From assembly GCF_026210795.1 (NCBI RefSeq), contig NC_089438.1:2191501-2255500 (forward strand): 64,000 nucleotides of DNA, given 5' to 3'. Below the pieces are notes generated by a model, which ran no database searches, was not told where the DNA came from, and worked only from the letters and a program-made list of their open reading frames with translations. This DNA comes from Rhizophagus irregularis (taxonomy: Eukaryota > Glomeromycota > Glomeromycetes > Glomerales > Glomeraceae). This document shows, piece after piece, positions 20,111 to 30,608 of this stretch. A program made the position numbers and the translations under genes. How positions within the stretch are numbered: the first letter of the stretch is position 1; each line of letters starts with the position of its first letter.

Positions 20111-21703
20111 CTATAAATGTAATGCATCCAATTGGTCAAGGTATTCTTTATATCCAACAAAAAATTCCATTTGCTTTGGATCATTGTACCAAACTGGAAT
20201 GATACTCCAATGTGTTGTATCCTCGATCTTCCACACTTCCCATTGTCCACGAATGGGATTTGGTCTTGATTTTGTAGAAACTTGATATGAATGTTGATAT
20301 TTGTATTTTTCAGATAGTGGCATACCATCATGATGGGTACAATAACCGGGAGAGCATGAAAAGGGATGATATTGAGATATAATGGGACATAGACCATCAT
20401 TTTCATACCATTCGGGTAGTTCCTCATCAGTAATGGGTTGATATTGTTTGTATGCTTCTGGGAATCGAAAACGGCCAATTTTGTAGGAAAGATAATATAT
20501 TGGGTAATACAGGGATAATGAGGGCTTTGGGGTATGATATATTGAATTTTCCGTGCAAGTCTAAGTAGAGATGAATGAGATGAATGAAATATCATCAATA
20601 GAGATATAAAATGAAGAGAATAGAATAGAAAATTGATTTTACAATAGTTGTAACATAAGAGCGATAAAATGTGTTTGGAAATATTCGACTCGTTTCGTTT
20701 ACAATTTTCATCCCGTGTATAGTCATATCAAATGGGCCATTATCTTTATTATACAACCATGGACTTTTATACAAGCAATACAATAATCCATAGGTTTTGC
20801 CTGCAACACTTTGTTTTATTTCTTCAGACGTGTTTTGGTTGTCATTATCTGATTGTTGCTCTTTCTCTGTTATAGCACATCCCCACACATTTTTCCAATA
20901 AAAATTCCAATGATCAACATTGAAGTCATAAAATAGTTCTTTTAGCCATTGAATATTAAAGTATTCATAAATGTGAACAAATCGACCAAGCCAACAACCT
21001 ATAGAAAATGGGCGAATAATGTTATTTGGATTAATCGTGCTACCGAGAAGATAGACACCTTGAGTTCCCTTAAAGGGTGTTGATACAGCAGTTAGAGAAA
21101 GTATCATGTCAGGATGTGGATTTAGAGAAGCGGGAAATATGTCACATGCTAGTAATTGTTGTAATTTCCAAATGGTAATGCCTCCCTGATAATGCAATTA
21201 TATTAAGTGCAATTGTTCTTTCAATTCGATAGAATGAAAAATATCAAGCATACCAATGAATGTGCTAGAAAATGGACCGGGTTTGATGCGCTCCATTGGG
21301 GGTAAAATCCCTTGTATCTGCGACCAAAACGAGCGTGTCCAAATTCTTTTGCATGCTCTTCTCCATAGTCAACTATTAGTAAAGCCCTTGTTAGTGAATT
21401 TGCGAATCTAGTGTTCTACCATTAAATTGATTATTTACCTCTTCCGCCCTTGATCTGATAGAATATTTCAATTGCCCTATCATGCAATGAATTACAACAG
21501 CCGGGCTTCACAAAAATGAGTTTTCTGCTACAATTTTGATCAATACCTGTATTTTTAAATATTTCGGCAAGCGGACCCCAATTTTTTTGTTTACCGGACC
21601 CCATGAACCCTTCAACAAAAACTACGGGAGGTACAGAGTTCACGCTGGGAGGAACAGGAGCATTTGCTAAGTTTAACTCATTTTCGAAGGGATCAGGTGG
21701 CAT
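20111..21703 (-). CDS. alpha/beta-hydrolase lipase
   Basis: Four exons on the minus strand: 21439-21703, 21254-21372, 20643-21185 and 20111-20560, with introns of 66, 68 and 82 bp (GT-AG). They join in frame to 458 residues. The protein matches bacterial family I.5-like true lipases: PPVVFVEGFMGSG oxyanion-loop region near residue 30, VDYGEEHAKEFGHARFGRRY, nucleophile elbow AHSLGG split by intron 2 (Ser at about residue 125), an aspartate in ENDGLCPIISQYHPF and a histidine in DTTHWSIIPVW. Substrate is presumably acylglycerols. An N-terminal secretion signal is not evident, so it may act intracellularly, for example on stored lipid. It diverges from YSH1 with only 180 bp between start codons. 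The start at 21703 is the first ATG in frame. Confidence 0.85.
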
Positions 21704-21883
21704 GATTGCTTATGGGAAGTTTCAAATTTAATCACCATAATTTAACCATAATTTAGTAGTAAAACTATAGAGTGATCTACAAAGTTAGTGTCACTATAAC
21801 TTGTATTAATTTTTTGCAGCTTGCGTATCCAATAATAGCGTATCCAATAATTAGCAATTTTAATTGTCCTTGAAATTTCAAAA
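21704..21883. promoter_or_regulatory. shared divergent promoter, lipase/YSH1
   Basis: The 180 bp between the start codons of the lipase (-) and YSH1 (+) must contain both 5' UTRs and core promoters. It is AT-rich with GCGTATCCAATAATAGCG followed by a second GTATCCAATAATTAGC, a direct repeat containing CCAAT. CCAAT motifs are bound by the HAP/NF-Y complex in fungi. That use here is inference. Confidence 0.4.
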
Positions 21884-24800
21884 ATGACAACTCAGCGAAC
21901 CAACTTTGAAATTCCTATAAACGACGAAAATGACGTTTTACAAGTTACGGCGTTGGGTGCTGGTAACGAAGTGGGAAGGTCCTGTATTGTCATTCAATAC
22001 AAGGGGAAAACAATAATGGTATTAAATAGTCTAAAATAGATAATTAAGAATAGTAATATCAATAGTGTATTATTAATTTTAAAAGAAATAAATAAAGATA
22101 TATTTTTACACCATCAATAATAGCTTGATGCGGGTGTCCACCCTGCATATAATGGTTTGGCTGCACTTCCGTTTTATGATGAAATTGATCCTGCTACTGT
22201 TGATGCTTTACTTATTAGCCAGTATGTTTTTTCGTACAAAACTTTCTAGCACGGTTAACTTGCCATTTGTTAATTGATTTGTTTAAAAAATAATTAGTTT
22301 TCATTTGGACCATGCTGCTTCTTTGCCATATTTTTTGGAAAAGGTATGATTATTAAATCGTCTATTTGATTTAAACAAAAGCTTTACAAAATCATTATTC
22401 TTTCATTGAAAGACAACCTTTCAAGGACGAGTATTTATGACACATCCTACAAAGGCGATTTATAAATGGTTATTGTCTGATTATGTAAGAGTAAGGTAAT
22501 TCCCAAATAATTTAGTATTGGGTATATTATTTTTACGTATTTTATGTATTTTATGGATTAATTTTGAACTCTAATAGCAATGTTGCATTATTGGATGATA
22601 TGCTCTATGATGAACAAGATCTTTTGCTTAGTTATGATAAAATTGAAGCTGTAGACTATCATCAGGAAGTAGAATTTGAAGGAATAAAATTTACTAGTTA
22701 TAATGCAGGTCATGTTTTAGGTGCAGCTATGTTTCTGATTGAAATCGCAGGTGTTAAGGCATGTATAATTTTAAACTTACAATTAATTTCCTTGGCCATA
22801 AAACTTATCAATTTACTAAAATTAGATTTTATATACCGGAGATTATTCTCGTGAAGAAGACAGACATTTAATGGCTGCTGAACTTCCATCAGTGAGAATT
22901 GATGTGTTAATCACAGAATCCACATATGGAGTTCAGAGTCATGAACCTAGGTTAGAAAAAGAAGCAAGATTTACTGGTAATTCATTAAGATATCAATTAA
23001 TGAATTCAAAATTTGATCAGTATTAATTCCTCTTTTTTGAAGGGTTGGTCCATGACATCGTACAACGTGGTGGTCGTTGTTTGATGCCGGTTTTCGCTTT
23101 AGGCCGTGCCCAAGAATTACTTCTAATTCTTGATGAGTATTGGAAAGCACATCCTGAACTAGAATCAGTACCTATTTATTATGCCTCGTCTTTAGCAAAG
23201 AAATGTATAGCAGTTTATCAAACTTATATTAATATGATGAATGAAAAGATTCGCAAACAATTTGCCATAAACAATCCTTTTATTTTTAATCATATCTCGA
23301 ATCTTAAAAATATGGATGATTTTGATGATGTCGGACCTTGTGTTATGATGGCCAGTCCCGGTATGTTACAGGTATGTAAAATATCGAATGAAATTTTTTT
23401 AATATTTATCTCATTCATAGATATTATAGAGCGGATTGTCAAGAGAGTTATTCGAAAGATGGTGTCCAGACAAACGAAATGGCCTTGTTATAACTGGATA
23501 TTGTGTTGAGGGTACTTTGGCTCGGGTAATTATATATATTTTTATTTAAACGACCAATTGAATAAATTTAAATTCATATTTTTTTTAGCATGCTATGACT
23601 GAGCCGTCAGAAATAATTTCTATGTCTGGTGCTACTATTCCACTGAGAATGTCGGTTAATTATGTTTCCTTCTCAGCTCATGTTGATTTTATTCAGAATA
23701 GTCAATTCATTGATGAAATAAAAGCTCCTCACGTGGTATGTAATTAAAAGAGCAACTAGGAGAAAAATATTTGATTTTATAATAATTTTTATAGGTACTT
23801 GTGCATGGAGAAACAAATTCTATGGCTAGGTTGAAATCCGCGTTACAGAGCAAGTTTGCTGAACGTGACGATAAAATCAAAATTTATTCACCAAAAAATT
23901 GTGAACCTGTAAAGTTATATTTTAGAGGGGAAAAATTAGCTAAGGTATTAAAAATTATGTACTTAATTTTCTATAATACTAATTATCCCATTATTTAACA
24001 TCTCAATAGGCTATAGGTCGCTTAGCTGCAAAGTACCCAATAGAAAATCAAATTGTATCTGGCATCATAGTATCAAAAGATTTTCAATTTAATATTATGG
24101 ATGCAAACGATCTCAAAGATTTTTGTGGTATCTCTACTTCAACAATAATGCAAAAACCGACTATTGCATATCATTCTTCTTTTTCACTATTGAAATATCA
24201 CCTTGAGCAAATGTTCGGAACTCTGAAGGAAACTTTTGATAGCGAACAAATTCCAACTTTAACGGTATATTAGTATTTAATTTCATATTATTTATCGAGA
24301 TCTGAGCTTATTTGTATTTGATTTGAATATAGATATTAAATTCGATTGAGGTAAAGCATATTAGTAAGAGCCAACTTCGACTAGAATGGTCAAGTACTTC
24401 TATGAACGACAAGATTGCTGATTCTGTGATAGCAGTAATATTAAACATTGAAAACAGCCCTGCCTCAGTAAAAGGTAAGTAGATATATTTAGACAAATTT
24501 TTTAACCAAGAAAGTGAAAGTTTAATTATTTGCTAATCTATTAATCTACAACAAAAAAGTCACAAATCAATCCCATCCCAATCATATGCCTGAAGGAAAT
24601 TATGATATCGTTATGGATAATAACAAAATAGATTTTGATGAGAAAGGACTTGAAGAATCTATAGAATCATCACAGTCACTAACAATACACGATGCTGTTG
24701 TGATGTATTTGAGAAACCAATTTGGCGAAGCATTTAGCAAAGAAAATTCTGAAAATGAAATTGTCATCAAAGTTGACAATTCTTATGCAGAAATTAATAT

Positions 24801-24988
24801 TAATACCATGGTTATTATTCCTTAGATAATTATTTAAATTATTTTATTCTTGAATTATATTTACTAACTTAAATTATATATGTCAACAGGAAATAAGGAC
24901 TGAAGATGATTTATTACGAAATCGAATAACTAGAATGATGCCACGCATCGCTAAAATTTTGTTACCTTTAGAAACTTGTCCGGAATAA
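21884..24988 (+). CDS. YSH1: CPSF73/Ysh1 pre-mRNA 3'-end endonuclease
   Basis: Fourteen exons: 21884-22018, 22124-22221, 22298-22343, 22413-22495, 22578-22758, 22826-22976, 23043-23371, 23430-23525, 23589-23735, 23795-23944, 24010-24264, 24333-24474, 24560-24810 and 24890-24988. They keep phase throughout and give 720 residues (human about 684, yeast 779). This is the metallo-beta-lactamase/beta-CASP endonuclease of the cleavage and polyadenylation factor that cuts pre-mRNA before polyadenylation. Zinc ligands are visible: H78-x-H80-x-D82-H83 (split by intron 2), H166 in [11 protein letters not shown] and D187 in [13 protein letters not shown]. The beta-CASP region has [20 protein letters not shown] and a [10 protein letters not shown] motif. 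Intron 5 (22759-22825) begins with GC rather than GT. The 3' end is convergent with TRM10, 104 bp away. Confidence 0.95.
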
Positions 24989-25092
24989 TAGCAAAAAAAA
25001 AAACGGGTAAATTTATCGAATAATTAAGTAACAAACATTAAACTTACGAACTTAATCTTTTTATAACAAAGGTTAATAACAAAATTACAAAA

Positions 25093-26309
25093 TCACTCAT
25101 CACATGATTTTTCATTACCTTCACATTCAGGATATTGTAAAGATGTAGAATTAACATCATTGTTTTCTTGCCTTTTTTTCCTTTCTATTGTGTTAAATTT
25201 ACGTTGTGGGATTACTTCCAAAAACGATTTTCCCCAATCTTTACATTCCAACCAACGAACAAGTATTTCAAATACTAAAGATAAGCTAAAATTGTTAAAA
25301 TAAATAATAGATGAAACCCTAAATATTTTACTAACCATGATTTACGGCTAAAACTTTTCGTGTATTCAATTGAATATAATTTCCTATGGGTAGTTGAGCT
25401 GAGGCAATTTCATCTCTTTGAGATTTATTATAACATATATTCTAACGCAATCAAATAAGCTTTAAAAAAAATTTTTTAGCCGCAGAAAATAATTAACAAA
25501 TATTGTTTTACCTTGTGCCGATTTTTATCCACTAGTCCTCCTATTATATAAATTTTTTCTTCATCTAATTCTTGTACATATTCATCCGAGTCGGCTGTCA
25601 AATAAACTAACTTTTCTTTGTTAAAACAATCCCAATAAGTTCTTGTTTCAAAAACCACATTTTTCCAATTAATGTGATTTTGAAGTTTGGTATTAAATCG
25701 TTCCTGGACGCGACCTCCATATGAAGTAAAATATAAATTCACAGGACGCATTGCTGATCGATTGGCTGAATAACAGCGTGATAATTGTAAAGACAAAGAT
25801 GTAATTTCCTATAAAGAAAATTTTTAAGTTACTACTAAAATAAATAAAATCATGTCAAATAAATATAAAAGAGAGAAAAGAGAGTTACCGCTTCGGTCAT
25901 AAATTCATCAAAGGATAAATCAATAACAACTTTCATATCACTAGGAATTTGTTCAACTTTAATTTTTTTTGGTGGTAACTGTATAAGACCTATTAAATAC
26001 TGTTTTAGTAGCAAATTTTACTGAATAATAAATTGGTTTCTTTAAAAATTAACATAAACCTAATTCCTTAGCCTTCCTCCTTTCTTCTTTTTTCCTCTTG
26101 TCTTTTTCTTTTAAAGCCAATTTGCGTGCTTCACGTGTTTCCTCCCATTTTTGTTGTTTTCGAAGTTTTTTTAGTGCATTTTTAGATAAATTTTGTTGAG
26201 GTTCCTCTTTCTTTTCTTTGGTAATTTCATTTAACTTGTTACATGTATCATAGTTTTTTTCCGAAATAGTAGCTTCTGAGGTAGTTTCCTTCGTGTCTTT
26301 ACTCTCCAT
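25093..26309 (-). CDS. TRM10: tRNA (guanine9-N1)-methyltransferase Trm10
   Basis: Five exons on the minus strand: 26060-26309, 25889-25989, 25512-25808, 25336-25441 and 25093-25274, 311 residues after phase-consistent joining. Trm10 is a SPOUT-fold, S-adenosylmethionine-dependent enzyme that makes m1G9 (some members m1A9) in tRNA. The N-terminus is a Lys/Glu-rich basic arm (NALKKLRKQQKWEETREARK) as usual for the family. The core shows VIDLSFDEFMTE, LVYLTADSDEYVQELDE, IIGGLVDKNRHKN, SAQLPIGNYI and VLAVNHVFEILVRW. DKNRHKN and the LPIG loop are the cofactor-binding knot region. It lies directly downstream of TRM112 on the same strand with 211 bp between. Confidence 0.95.
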
Positions 26310-26520
26310 TTAAAGAAATAGGATGAGGAAAGTAATACTTTTTGTGGAGTTAAATCACGTGAAATCAGTATTAATCGGTACACTTTTAAACAAATTTTAT
26401 TGAGACTAGATCTTTTAACATCATTTTTGTTGATTCCAACATTTTTAATTTCACAATTTAGTGTCTATGAAAAGAAAAACTGATACAAAAAGACCTTTTT
26501 GGTATCATTCTAGTTACAAG

Positions 26521-27168
26521 TTAAGTTTCAGTTTCGCTTAACAACATATTTGGTATCCCATCTTTTATTGGATAAGTATGATTACAATTAGGACAAATCA
26601 TTTGTCCCTGTTTAATATGTGTCTGTAGTTTCGAAAAAAAAAATTCCAAAATTAGATTATTAATTTGTTTAATAAATCCTAAAAAAAAAATCAAATCAAA
26701 AGAGATAATATACTTCTAATAGCACTCTATGTAACATCTTGAGAAACTCTTCATCCAAGTCATTTGGTAAAACATTAGGTAGCGTGGTTATATTAATCTA
26801 AAAAAAATTTTTTACAATTTGAGACCAAGTATAAAATATCGAATAAATTATTTCATACGAAGAGTGGACACTTGCATTAATATAATCAATAAAAAACAAT
26901 TTCGTTGACAAACGACTTTTTTGGATAGCATTTTTGGAAATTGTTAAATGTTTTAACTTAAAATGTTAGGGAATAACAAATAAAATACCTCTAATGCCGT
27001 TTTTACTAAAGCATTCCATTCTAACTTTGACAGCATGTTTCGTAAGAACTTAGGATTAAAGTCAGTTTCTTGAATTTCGATTTCAACGTCGGAAAGTTGT
27101 AACGGAAAATTGTTTGAATTGCAGCCTTTTACGTGGCATTGAAGCATATTATGAGTTACCAAACGCAT
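26521..27168 (-). CDS. TRM112: Trm112, methyltransferase activator subunit
   Basis: Three minus-strand exons: 26989-27168, 26714-26797 and 26521-26622, giving 121 residues (an in-frame ATG at 27180 would add four). Trm112 is the obligate small partner of several methyltransferases acting on tRNA, rRNA and the termination factor eRF1 (Trm9, Trm11, Bud23, Mtq2 in yeast). The family start MRLVTHNMLQC is clear, followed by FNPKFLRNMLSKLEWNALV, EEFLKMLHRVLLE and the C-terminal zinc-ribbon part MICPNCNHTYPIKDGIPNML. Four zinc ligands would normally include two N-terminal cysteines. C15 and C20 (LQCHVKGCN) with the later CPNC pair fit this. The 192-bp first intron is longer than neighbours. Confidence 0.93.
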
Positions 27169-27379
27169 GGTCAAATACAAAAAAATCTAAAACCAAAAAC
27201 CAAGAAGAATTTGAGTTTATTTCCACGTGACTTCAAAAAAAATTTGTACCAACAAATTTTGCGTTACCCGGTCCGGTGCTCACTGCTTAGTAATACAAAA
27301 ATCAAGATTCAAATCGAAAATCTCTTTATGCACACCAAGCAACTAAGAAACTTGGAATTTCGGCAGACACCTTGCGTCG

Positions 27380-27960
27380 TTGACTAAAGCAAGGAAAAAT
27401 TATTCTAAAACGTCTCCTTCTGGTACTCACCTTTACAACATTTCTTGCATTTTTCCAGAGTTGATTTCCCAAAATGCTTATAACACCACTACCACCACTG
27501 CACCACCACAACCACTGCCGCCGCCGCCACCAAAAAGGATTCCTCTATGCTCGGAAAACCTTGAACGACAGAAACAACTCCTCAACACCCGATTGAACTT
27601 GTTAGCAATATCGGCTCGGGTAACGACCAGTACTTACTTAAGACCTTATTGGACAGTCAAGGTCTCGGAAATTGTGGTTACCCATCGTGACCGACTCTGC
27701 TGGTTTGTCTTCGACCTCATCCAGTACGTGCTCTCCTACCATACTACAAAATTCGTGGTTCTCTTCAATGATGCGACCTCCGATGAGCACGAACTTTCCC
27801 AAAATATCCTTACAATCAACACTGCCTTCATCTGTCGAATGCAGCTGCTCTACATATACGAGAGCGTCAAAACAGGCGAAATAAGCAAGAAGAGGAAGGT
27901 CAGTGCAATAAGAGCACGCCAAACGACAACGCTCGGAAGAAATTCTCAATCGTACATTAC
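27380..27960 (+). CDS. unrecognised ORF, Pro-rich, less AT-rich
   Basis: A long open frame from 27380 that continues without a stop into the Fanzor-like segment (stop at 28114). It contains poly-Thr/poly-Pro (TTTTTAPPQPLPPPPPKR) encoded by an ACC/CCG microsatellite (27484-27530). GC content is clearly above that of the surroundings, and the minus strand is also open for about 118 codons (27638-27994), so the coding strand is uncertain. It could be the N-terminal extension of the Fanzor-like protein or a separate insertion. I do not recognise it. Confidence 0.3.
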
Positions 27961-29050
27961 TAGTCAAAGCGTAACCAACCATTCTCAGAAGCAATTGTTG
28001 AAACGTTGGATGGGATTGGCGAGGTTTGCTTATAATTCTGTGATAAAATGGAACAAAAGGTGTTATTTCACAAAGGAAGAGAGTGTTAAAAAAAGATATA
28101 TGAAAATCCTATGACTTATCAACAAAAACTTTTTTTATTTAATGACACCTGAGCTGAAAATTCATGAGAGTTGTAGTTCGTTTAGGAATGCTACTACGCG
28201 GAACACTAAATGTTGCATCTGCAAATATAATTGATAAAGCAATAGATGAAGTATTAATTGCCAGAAGTAAGGTTATTAAACGAAATACTAAACGTGCACG
28301 AGGTGAATCTATTAATTCTCTATCATTTCGAACCTGCGACAAACTATTACCATCCGAGCTCAAAAATTTTTCATCTTCAATATGGGACCGTTTTTACATC
28401 ACCTATCTGTACACCCCGTCGATGTATATACTTCACATCGTCATAAATCTACCACAATATTAAACAGTAACCAACATGCTTTGTATCTTCTGCATTTTGA
28501 AAAGAAACGTAAAAATAATAATCTTATTTTCGTCAAAAAAAATGATGGATCTATGAGATTCAAAAACAGCTCCGTGAAACCCAAGCGGACAGCTCTATTC
28601 ATGCAGTCTCTATTGATCCAGGAGTTAGGGCACCATTAACATGGTACTCTCCAACAAAAGGTATAGGTAAAATTGGTGAACATGGTATTAGTCGGATTTT
28701 TCGTTCTATGCATGTATATGGATGATCTTATCTCAAAATAAGATCGATCAATTTCAAAGCGGCGAAAAAATTCATAGAAAGGCGAATTTGATGCCATTAT
28801 TATTTCTCCTTTTGAAGTATCAGTTTGACAAAACGAAAAAAAGAAAGATTACTTAAAAGATAGTAAAAAAAAGGCACATTATTGATTTCGCCAACGTCTA
28901 GTAGCCAAAGCAGAAGAATTGAGAGTAGCTTGTGTGGAAAAATCCAAAAAATAGTGTATAATTGCCGAAATTGTAGAACACTGTAATTGATCGGATGAGA
29001 ATGGCGCTAGGGAATCTTTCTCCGGGCATTGCTTGATGGAACCTTGATTC
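27960..29050 (+). pseudogene. Fanzor/TnpB-like RNA-guided nuclease remnant
   Basis: Scattered but ordered blocks of an OrfB/TnpB-type protein. An N-terminal block KQLLKRWMGLARFAYNSVIKW (27988-28050) has the TnpB LKxWxGxxRxxYN signature. Next come ANIIDKAIDEVLIARSKVIK (28206-28277) and SLSFRTCDK, then the RuvC-I block VSIDPGVRAPLTWYSPTKG with the catalytic Asp (28605-28662), followed by GKIGEHGISRIFR. RLVAKAEELRV (about 28900) is the bridge-like helix, then a zinc ribbon CGKIQKIVYNCRNC (28930-28975, only two of the expected CxxC pairs clear) and a RuvC-III-like GIFLRALLDGT after a frameshifted DRxENGAR (28990-29050). Several frameshifts and stops separate the blocks, so it is inactive. Eukaryotic TnpB relatives are Fanzors. 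Assignment to Fanzor1 or 2 is not attempted. Confidence 0.7.
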
Positions 29051-29650
29051 TCTCCGGAGATTATGTAGTTTACTTTACCTATTATTGATGTATTACAATC
29101 AATCCAATAAATTCTTGGATTCGGTTATAAAGACGACACAAGTGGCAAAAATGGTTTTCATATCCCAGCCGGGTCAGTTTTTGTTAAGTCTTAAAAAAAA
29201 AAATTTTTTATATTATTATTATGCCGGGCGAGAATTTTTTAAAAATTGAAAAAAAAACATTTCGAAAAAAATTAAAAGCCGGTTGTCGGGTTATTGATGA
29301 AATTTTTATATTATGAAAACCATAAAATTAAGTTTATAAAATAAATTTAATAAATTTATAAGTAAATTTTGGAATTTTCAATCGGAATAAAATTAGTATT
29401 ATGTGATTATTGTGATAAAATCGAGTAATCGCACTAAAAGTTGATGGCAGAAGATATTATGCATGGTAAAAGTTTAAAGAAAATAATACAATATTTGCGC
29501 TCATAATACAGGTTTTTACTTGTAAATTAAAATATTGCCTTAAGTTTTTCCTTATTTAACGGCACTAGTGATAAAATTGAGAATGATCGACAAATGGTCA
29601 GCAATAAAATGATGTCCGCCCTGTTTAACTGACTTTTAGATAAAATTTGA
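29051..29650. other. AT-rich spacer after Fanzor remnant
   Basis: No coding sequence is seen. CAGCCGGGTCAGTTTTT (29166) and GCCGGTTGTCGGGTTATTGATG (from 29278) are GC-richer islands of a diverged repeat. A transposon end or guide-RNA region for the Fanzor-like gene could lie here, but I cannot define one. Confidence 0.4.
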
Positions 29651-30356
29651 ATGTATTCAAAAATGTTTACAAACCAAATGATTATCCGTTCTACTTATTC
29701 TTGTGGTAATTAATAATATTATAAAGTTTGTTATAAATTCCTATTCAAAAATATTTTAATTATTAATGGGAACCAATAAATTAAAATAGCTCGAAAATTT
29801 TCTCCTGTTTTCTTTCATACATCTGCTATAAGAAGTTCTGGTCAAGTATTGGATTGTAATAAAGATACATTTAATAAATTAGTCATAGAAGCAAAAGAGC
29901 CCGTTATAGTTGATTTTTATGCTGAGTAAGTTTTGAATTTTTGTTTGTAGTTGTGGTTTTATTTAACGTATAACGTAAATAACGTATTAAACTGACAAAT
30001 TATTTGATTCTTATCTATAATTGGACTTTAAGTTGGTGTGGACCTTGCAGGGTGTTGGCGCCTATTCTTGAACGAACTGTGGGGGAAAATAAAAAAGTTA
30101 CCCTCGTAAAGCTTAACACTGATGATAACCCGGAACTTGCAAAAAAATATGAGGTTATTTTTGCGGTTCGTTCATAGTCTTTAGTTCAGACCTACTAATA
30201 AGAGTCTTATTTGATTTATTCTACAATTAGGTTTCAGCACTCCCAACAGTGCATGCATTTTACAAGGGTAAATCAATAAAAAATTTTATTGGTGTGAAAT
30301 CTCCAGGAGAAATTAAGGCTTTTGTAGAAAATGCAGCATTGTTAGCAAATGAATAA
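29651..30356 (+). CDS. mitochondrial thioredoxin
   Basis: Four exons (29651-29705, 29790-29925, 30033-30153, 30231-30356) join to 145 residues. The redox site is WCGPC (residues 65-69, DFYADWCGPCRVLAP). The cis-Pro loop VSALPTVHAFYKG and the fold's EAKEPVIVDFYA strand are present. The first about 35 residues are Arg/Ser/Thr-rich without acids (IIRSTYSCARKFSPVFFHTS), a typical mitochondrial targeting peptide, so the product probably reduces disulfides in the matrix like yeast Trx3. Intron 1 sits inside the presequence and intron 2 just before the active site. A second ATG at 29663 is in frame. POL5 follows 252 bp downstream on the same strand. Confidence 0.93.
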
Positions 30357-30608
30357 AATAAATGTAAGGGCAGTAACTATGTCCAACGAATTGGTGCTCA
30401 ATTGAAATTTTTTCGTTTCCAATGCTATTATAAAATATAAGTGCTAATTATTAAAATCAGGCTCGTTTTCTTTTTTAAGATCGAGTTACACAACTGATAA
30501 CTGTAAAAATTTAAGGTCACGTGCACAAATTGCTTTAATCGGGCCAATCATATATTAAATAGTAAAAATTTTTTTTTTACCAAAAAAAAAAGAAAATTGA
30601 ACTTGAAA

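Noticed and set aside
20029-20598. 189-codon minus-strand ORF as a separate gene
   Set aside because: It runs through the last lipase intron into a shifted frame. The spliced frame gives the lipase C-terminus with the catalytic His region.
27638-27994. 118-codon minus-strand ORF as the real gene
   Set aside because: No recognisable domain, and the plus strand is open over a longer span and leads into the Fanzor-like blocks. Not excluded, only not supported.
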